A program made the position numbers and the translations under genes. Below, piece by piece: positions 1-4,372 of a stretch of 7,240 nucleotides of DNA. Source of the stretch: a bacterium (lineage in GTDB: Bacteria; Calditrichota; Calditrichia; RBG-13-44-9; J042). The notes under the pieces are model-generated. The model saw only the letters and a program-made list of their open reading frames with translations. It searched no databases and was not told where the DNA came from. Each line of letters opens with the position of its first letter. Within the stretch, counting starts at the first letter, position 1. The DNA lies in contig WGBF01000385.1 in assembly GCA_015494485.1 (NCBI GenBank), positions 1-7,240 of the forward strand, read 5' to 3'.

Positions 1-915
1 ATCCTTCCCCAATTCCACCGCACGAACGATTGCCTGACTGACCACTTCTGCCGCTGCCTCCCCAACAACATTCACATCCGCTTTCCGGTTCCCCACACTT
101 AAGGCAAAAACGATATCGCCATCATACATCGTATGGGCCGGACGGATGGCCCGTGCAATGCCGTTTTGGGCCATTTGAGCAACCTTTGTAATCATTTCCC
201 TATCCAACTGAGCATTTGTTGCAACAACAGCCAGCGTTGTATTGGTTCCCCGAATCGGGGCAGAAAATTCCCCGCGTTTCATATAAGCAACCGTATCCAA
301 AAAACCTTTCCAGGAAGGATTCAACGCTCCGGCAATAATGGCACCGGTCTTCGGGTTTATGACGTCCCCCAGTGCATTTACTACAACCAGTGCAGCTACC
401 CGAACACCATTGTACAATTCCATTCCATCGCTTGCCAGCCCGCCATACATGGCGTACTCCATCCCTAAAATTTTCCCCACGGTGGCGCCCCTTCCGGCAC
501 CGACGCGCCCTTCTTCAAAATCCGTTTGCGCATGTTGAGCCGCCTGGTATCCCATGTCCACGGTGGGGATATCCACTGAACGCTCCCGGGTTAAATCAAA
601 AATAACCGCTGCGGGTACAATGGGTACAATAGCTGTCCCTGCTGCATAGCCGATTCCTTTTTCATAAAGATATCGCATCGCTCCATCGGCAGTGCGTAAT
701 CCAAAAGCACTCCCGCCGGTTAACACAAGTCCATGAATTTCCCGCACCATAAACGTTGGCCGCAGTAAATCTGTTTCCCGCGTGCCAGGTGCGGAACCGC
801 GCACATCCACACCGGCCGTAGCACCATTCGGACACAGAACCACCGTACATCCGGTCGCTTCTGTGGGATGGGTACTGTGCCCAACCAAAATTCCATCAAT
901 ATCCGAAATTTTCAT
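1..915 (-). CDS. P1-family (DmpA/peptidase S58-like) aminopeptidase, partial at its C-terminus
   Basis: The reverse strand is open from the window edge to an ATG at 915, giving 305 residues with no stop. It reads as a P1-family peptidase, a group of N-terminal nucleophile hydrolases that includes L-aminopeptidase/D-esterase DmpA and beta-peptidyl aminopeptidases. Visible family blocks are the N-terminal ISDIDGILVGHSTH, the VDVRGSAPGTRETD block near residues 36-49, LTGGSAFGL at 65-73 and NGIARAIRPAHTMYDGD near 251-267. NTTLAVVATNA at 225-235 should hold the self-processing site, with Thr226 as the likely nucleophile where DmpA has Ser250. Family members are usually about 320-375 residues, so only the last few tens are missing. 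There is no signal peptide, so it is probably cytoplasmic. An in-frame ATG at 921 is an alternative start; neither has a good ribosome binding site, but the 915 start matches usual family N-termini. The family assignment is firm; the substrate cannot be told. Confidence 0.9.
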   Translation of the reverse strand, partial: MKISDIDGILVGHSTHPTEATGCTVVLCPNGATAGVDVRGSAPGTRETDLLRPTFMVREIHGLVLTGGSAFGLRTADGAMRYLYEKGIGYAAGTAIVPIVPAAVIFDLTRERSVDIPTVDMGYQAAQHAQTDFEEGRVGAGRGATVGKILGMEYAMYGGLASDGMELYNGVRVAALVVVNALGDVINPKTGAIIAGALNPSWKGFLDTVAYMKRGEFSAPIRGTNTTLAVVATNAQLDREMITKVAQMAQNGIARAIRPAHTMYDGDIVFALSVGNRKADVNVVGEAAAEVVSQAIVRAVELGKD

Positions 916-944
916 TTGCATATACCGTTTTTATTTTTTTATTT

Positions 945-972
945 AAAATAACATTTTTTTTAAATGAAACAA
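945..972 (-). promoter_or_regulatory. Possible sigma-70-type promoter for the P1 peptidase gene
   Basis: On the minus strand, a TTGTTT (972-967) and a TATTTT (950-945) are separated by 16 nt. They lie about 25-30 nt upstream of the peptidase starts at 921 and 915. The matches to consensus are only partial (3/6 and 4/6), and the tract is so AT-rich that such hexamers occur easily. The call rests mainly on position. Confidence 0.25.
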
Positions 973-978
973 TGATTC

Positions 979-994
979 TGTGGAATGAATCACA
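979..994. promoter_or_regulatory. CRP/FNR-like operator palindrome TGTGG-N6-TCACA
   Basis: The sequence TGTGGAATGAATCACA matches the CRP-type consensus TGTGA-N6-TCACA at 9 of 10 half-site bases with the correct 6-nt spacing. It lies in the only divergent intergenic region of the window, about 58 nt from the peptidase start at 921 and 75 nt before the small ORF at 1070. A CRP/FNR-family regulator could therefore act on either gene or both. The match is seen directly; function is inference, because the binding specificity of this organism's regulators is unknown. Confidence 0.35.
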
Positions 995-1069
995 CTTACC
1001 TGCCACATCTGTGTTTTTATTTTAAGTGAGAAGAAGTTTGTCTGGAAGGAATAACATTCAGGAGGAATA

Positions 1070-1132
1070 ATGTACATCATCTCGTTGTTAAATTTCACCC
1101 TGCGATTTAATCAAAGTTTAAATTTTAATTAA
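1070..1132 (+). CDS. Possible 20-codon leader peptide upstream of the lipoprotein gene
   Basis: An ATG at 1070 follows a full AGGAGG at 1060-1065 with a 4-nt spacer. It opens a 20-codon frame beginning MYIISLLNFT and ending at TAA (1130-1132). The peptide is rich in Leu, Asn (4) and Phe (3). The stop lies just ahead of the AGGAGG (1135-1140) that serves the lipoprotein gene at 1146, so ribosomes finishing here would end on that ribosome binding site; this suits translational coupling or leader control. The frame is not that of the lipoprotein, so this is not an N-terminal extension. There is no run of one codon as in classic amino-acid attenuators. It may be a real small protein, a coupling leader, or a chance frame behind a purine-rich stretch. 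Confidence 0.35.
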   Translation: MYIISLLNFTLRFNQSLNFN

Positions 1133-1145
1133 ACAGGAGGTTGTC

Positions 1146-2063
1146 ATGCCATTAAATATTCATAAAAAAGTATGGGGTGCGTTTATTGTTGTTTTTCTTC
1201 TTGCAGGGTGTAGCGTGGACAAAAACCCAACCATTTCCAAAACTCCGGCACCCGAAGTGACCAAGGAAGTCGTGGGCAATTATGCACCACCGTTAACCAC
1301 AGCAACGCTTAAGATTTCTGCAAATTCTCTTACCAGTTACGAAGAGCTGCATCAGACTCAACCAACGACAAACAGTTCCCTTGCCGGAAGCCAGGACGTA
1401 GCGGATGAAGTGTACCGCTTTGAGAATGGATTTCATATCTGGGAAGGCAACATCACGTTTCCTGAAATGGAAGACATCTGGGAAATGTCCTACATCCGAA
1501 AAATTCAATTTCGGGATCAACCCGGCGGTGTCGTGCTCGTTGCTTCCGATAATGCAAACTTCATGTACTCCTTCACCAATATAAAAGGAAAATATGGTTT
1601 TGGTAGAAGCGCCCCGGAAAGCGGTGTAACCTTTGACCATTATCTTGAAGGGGAATGGACCGGCATGTTAAACGGAACCCCCACACTGCGCGGAACTGGA
1701 GAATATGCCCGGATCTGGAAAGGGTATTACAATCAGGAACTCACCGAAATTGAAACGCGGGTGGACTTTCAAATCCAGGATTTACAGTTTACCCGTGATG
1801 CTGAACATGGATACTTACTGAATGGTACTATTGTAGCATCCCTCCCCCCGTTTTCTTTCCAGGCTAACTTTGATGGCACACCCACGGCAAAGATTTCCAT
1901 TTACCAGTTTGGCCTGAAAGTGGGGGAAGTAGAAGTTGAAATACCCAATTTGTACGGGTGGGACATTAAAAATGGTCTCATTAACCCCAACGCAGCGGAA
2001 TTTTTTGAAACCGTGCTGGATCCGTTGAATTTGCTTGCCGGTATGGAACCACTTGCAAATTAA
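1146..2063 (+). CDS. Lipoprotein of unknown function
   Basis: This 305-residue protein starts at an ATG with a strong AGGAGG five bases upstream (1135-1140). Residues 1-22 form a lipoprotein signal peptide: Lys7-Lys8, a hydrophobic core, and lipobox LLAGC with Cys22 as the lipidated residue. Ser23 at +2 would favour outer-membrane sorting by the E. coli rule, which may not hold in this phylum. A polar Pro/Thr/Lys-rich tether covers about residues 23-50. The rest (about 85-270) is rich in Gly, aromatic residues and alternating hydrophobic/polar stretches, suggesting a beta-sheet fold. A short motif recurs as NGTPT (176-180) and DGTPT (243-247). I do not recognise the family and see no enzyme motif. 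A terminator follows directly, so it is probably transcribed alone or with the small ORF at 1070. The coding call is very firm; function is unknown. Confidence 0.9.
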   Translation: MPLNIHKKVWGAFIVVFLLAGCSVDKNPTISKTPAPEVTKEVVGNYAPPLTTATLKISANSLTSYEELHQTQPTTNSSLAGSQDVADEVYRFENGFHIWEGNITFPEMEDIWEMSYIRKIQFRDQPGGVVLVASDNANFMYSFTNIKGKYGFGRSAPESGVTFDHYLEGEWTGMLNGTPTLRGTGEYARIWKGYYNQELTEIETRVDFQIQDLQFTRDAEHGYLLNGTIVASLPPFSFQANFDGTPTAKISIYQFGLKVGEVEVEIPNLYGWDIKNGLINPNAAEFFETVLDPLNLLAGMEPLAN

Positions 2064-2090
2064 TTGAATCCCCAAAATGTTTTGGACGTC

Positions 2091-2122
2091 AAAGCGGGTA
2101 CCCGTCCGGTACCCGCTTTTTT
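2091..2122 (+). terminator. Intrinsic terminator after the lipoprotein gene
   Basis: A perfect 12-bp inverted repeat has AAAGCGGGTACC at 2091-2102 and GGTACCCGCTTT at 2108-2119. It encloses a 5-nt loop and runs into six T residues (2117-2122). It begins 27 nt after the lipoprotein stop, giving a classic Rho-independent terminator on the plus strand. It separates that gene from the glycosyltransferase unit starting at 2189. Confidence 0.92.
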
Positions 2123-2188
2123 ATTCCCTCTATTGAAGGCTCCCCGTTTTTCTTGTTAACTTTATCCAACCAGTAATCGGAGAAAATT

Positions 2189-3328
2189 ATGCGCGTTGGA
2201 TTTATTTCGACCTATCCTCCAATTGAATGCGGCGTTGGTGCTTACACACAATTTTTAACAGATGCCCTTCGCCGTGAAAAAACGGATGTGTACATTGTAT
2301 CCCATTACGGGGGCCAGGGCAAACAGGTTTTTCCGGCGTTTGATTATGAAGATAACGACCTGGCGGAAAAAGCATTTTCAATGATGATTCGCTTTACCCC
2401 GGACATTGTGCACATCCAACATGAATTTGGCATGTACGGGAAGCATTATGGTGTCCAGGTCGTTCCGTTAATCCTGCAATTTAAATTGTTGGGAATTCCG
2501 GTCATCGTCACCCTCCATACCGTTTACCAGAACCCGCCCGAACCCCATCAAATTTTATTGCATGCAATACTGAACAACGCCAGTAAAGTTATTGTTCACG
2601 AAGACTATCAGAGGAACACGTTAAATACATTATTTAACCAGCAGTTTGCGGAACGTCTGGTGGTGATTCCACATGGCGCCCGGGAAGTGGAGCCAATACC
2701 CAATGCAAAAGAAATACTGGGTTTACCGAAAGATAAAAAGGTTATTTTGTTAATTGGTTATTTTCGCCCCTCTAAGAATTATGAGCTTATTGTGGACATT
2801 ATGCCGCAAATTGTGGAACAATATCCAGATGCCATTCTGGTACTTGCGGGAAAAATCCGCGGAAAAGAATTTGTGGAATACCGCAATCTGCTTTTTGACC
2901 GTATTCGGAAATCACCGGTACGGGATCATATTTATCTCATTCGGGGACAACTGCCCCAGGAAACGTTTGATACGGTTTTATCTGCTGCAGATGTGGTGGT
3001 TTTACCGTATAAAATCACTTCTCAAAGCGGTATTTTATCCCACAGCTTATCGTTTGGCAAGCCGGTCGTGACCAGTCCGGCCCCTTCCATGACCCGTATC
3101 CTAAATGAATCCGGGGCCGGCTTTACCGCGGAATCCCCGGCCGAATATGTCGAAAAAATCCTTTCTATTTTACAGAACGAGACACTGGCCCAACAACTTT
3201 CGCAACGCGCTATTCGCTACGTTCGCGAAAAACTGTCCTGGCGCCTTATTGCCCAACAACACATTAAATTATATGAAGAAACGCTGGATTCTGTAGAAGA
3301 GAATATTCAAACAATTTTTGTGGAATAA
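2189..3328 (+). CDS. GT4-like (GT-B fold) glycosyltransferase
   Basis: This 379-residue protein resembles family GT4 glycosyltransferases, which move a sugar from a nucleotide donor to an acceptor. The N-terminal Rossmann domain has the donor/acceptor loop ISTYPPIECGVGAYT (6-20) and PDIVHIQHEFGMYG (71-84). The C-terminal domain shows IPHGA (160-164), LIGYFRPSKNYE (188-199) and ADVVVLPYKITSQSGILS (267-284), with SFGKPVV at 288-294. The usual glutamates of the GT4 EX7E motif are absent: the aligned positions are about Thr277 and His285, giving the TSQSG variant. There is no signal peptide, so it should work in the cytoplasm. The start is supported by CGGAGA (2178-2183) five bases upstream. A GH130 gene follows after 8 nt, suggesting one transcript and a shared, probably mannose-containing, product. 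Donor and acceptor cannot be read from the sequence. Confidence 0.9.
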   Translation: MRVGFISTYPPIECGVGAYTQFLTDALRREKTDVYIVSHYGGQGKQVFPAFDYEDNDLAEKAFSMMIRFTPDIVHIQHEFGMYGKHYGVQVVPLILQFKLLGIPVIVTLHTVYQNPPEPHQILLHAILNNASKVIVHEDYQRNTLNTLFNQQFAERLVVIPHGAREVEPIPNAKEILGLPKDKKVILLIGYFRPSKNYELIVDIMPQIVEQYPDAILVLAGKIRGKEFVEYRNLLFDRIRKSPVRDHIYLIRGQLPQETFDTVLSAADVVVLPYKITSQSGILSHSLSFGKPVVTSPAPSMTRILNESGAGFTAESPAEYVEKILSILQNETLAQQLSQRAIRYVREKLSWRLIAQQHIKLYEETLDSVEENIQTIFVE

Positions 3329-3329
3329 A

Positions 3330-3335
3330 AAGGTG
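3330..3335 (+). promoter_or_regulatory. Ribosome binding site bearing on the GH130 start
   Basis: AAGGTG lies between the glycosyltransferase stop and the GH130 gene. It ends one base before the ATG at 3337, too close for normal use. It lies ten bases before the in-frame ATG at 3346, which is workable. It therefore favours 3346 as the true start. Confidence 0.4.
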
Positions 3336-3336
3336 T

Positions 3337-4302
3337 ATGATAAATATGACAGCACGTATAAATTTGTACCCATTTAAACGGTATGCAGGAAATCCCATTT
3401 TGACCCGGGAAGATATTCCTTATCCCTGTAATACCGTTTTTAATGCCGCCGCTGTGAAGTTTAAAGACGAATATTTACTCTTACTTCGTATTGAAGACCT
3501 CAGTGGTAAAAGCCACTTTACCCTCGCGCGTTCTAAAGATGGGTACAATTTTATTGTGGATGAAGAGCCCTGGATTGTACCGGCCAATGACCCGTATTTT
3601 GGCCCCTATGAAGAATACGGGGTGGAAGATCCCCGGATAACCCCGGTTGACGGCGTCTATTACATTACTTACACTGCTTTTAGCCGCCATGGCCCCCGGA
3701 TTGGTATTGGGCGCACGACGGATTTTGTTCACTTCGAGCGGATTAGCCTCGCTTCTGAAGTGGACAACAAAGATGCCGTCCTGTTTCCTCAAAAATTCAA
3801 CGGCCTGTATGCCATGCTGGACCGCCCTTCCGGTTTTGGCGGTGCAAAAGGCTCCATCTGGATTCAATTCTCTCCGGATTTAATTCACTGGGGTCAGGCC
3901 AGGGTAGTGTTATCCCCCGAACCCGGATGGAGCAATTCCAAATTGGGCGTATCGACCCCGCCGATTAAAACCCCCATGGGTTGGCTGGTATTTTACCACG
4001 GTGTCCGCCAAACGGGATCCGGAAAGCTGTACCGGGTGGGCGCAATGTTGCTGGACCTGGAAAACCCTGCGCATCTGCTGGGATACACCCCGCACTTCAT
4101 TTTTGGTCCGGAAGAAGATTACGAACGAATCGGGGATGTTCCGAATGTCATCTTTCCCTGCGGGGTTATCGATGAACCGGACGGCACCCTAAAATTATAT
4201 TACGGGGCGGCCGATACTTGTATTGCGATGGCAGAAGTGAAAACCGACGATGTTGTTCATCTGTGTCAGATTTTACCGGATGTAATCCGCACAGGAAAAT
4301 AA
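3337..4302 (+). CDS. GH130 family glycoside phosphorylase, probably beta-mannoside-specific
   Basis: This 321-residue protein is of the length and layout of GH130 enzymes (COG2152, five-bladed beta-propeller). The family reversibly phosphorolyses beta-mannosides, releasing mannose 1-phosphate. Family blocks are the N-terminal YAGNPILTREDIPYP (16-30), YGVEDPRIT (94-102) with Asp98 as the expected general acid, KDAVLFP (145-151), LDRP (161-164), SKLGVSTPPIKTPMGWLVFYHG (201-222 region), GAMLLDLENP (235-244) and YYGAADT (288-294). Arg163, Lys202 and His221 sit where phosphate ligands are expected, which favours a phosphorylase over the hydrolytic GH130 members that lack them. No signal peptide: cytoplasmic. 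The first ATG (3337) is given, but 3346 is better placed relative to AAGGTG. The close spacing after the glycosyltransferase suggests co-transcription. Linkage specificity (beta-1,4 or beta-1,2) is open. Confidence 0.92.
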   Translation: MINMTARINLYPFKRYAGNPILTREDIPYPCNTVFNAAAVKFKDEYLLLLRIEDLSGKSHFTLARSKDGYNFIVDEEPWIVPANDPYFGPYEEYGVEDPRITPVDGVYYITYTAFSRHGPRIGIGRTTDFVHFERISLASEVDNKDAVLFPQKFNGLYAMLDRPSGFGGAKGSIWIQFSPDLIHWGQARVVLSPEPGWSNSKLGVSTPPIKTPMGWLVFYHGVRQTGSGKLYRVGAMLLDLENPAHLLGYTPHFIFGPEEDYERIGDVPNVIFPCGVIDEPDGTLKLYYGAADTCIAMAEVKTDDVVHLCQILPDVIRTGK

Positions 4303-4305
4303 AAT

Positions 4306-4323
4306 AAAAAAGGTGATCTTTTT
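4306..4323 (+). terminator. Weak possible terminator after the GH130 gene
   Basis: A short AAAAAGG...TCTTTTT hairpin (7 pairs including one G-U, 3-nt loop) sits just after the GH130 stop. The stem is almost all A-T and would be unstable. It could cause some termination, but read-through into the nuclease gene is just as plausible. Confidence 0.25.
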
Positions 4324-4372
4324 CAAAACAGGACCACGTTAATGGCCGTATATTTTCCTTTCTTTCAAGGGA

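Noticed and set aside
133..605. Several overlapping plus-strand ORFs of 66-111 codons
   Set aside because: They lie antisense to the P1 peptidase, whose minus-strand frame shows clear family motifs throughout. Their translations are Pro/His/Cys-rich and family-less.
662..850. Minus-strand 62-codon ORF in another frame of the peptidase
   Set aside because: It overlaps residues of the peptidase that carry conserved motifs and has a low-quality Cys/Trp-rich translation, so it is a shadow.
3481..3867. 128-codon minus-strand ORF antisense to the GH130 gene
   Set aside because: The sense frame carries the catalytic GH130 motifs, and the antisense product shows no recognisable features.
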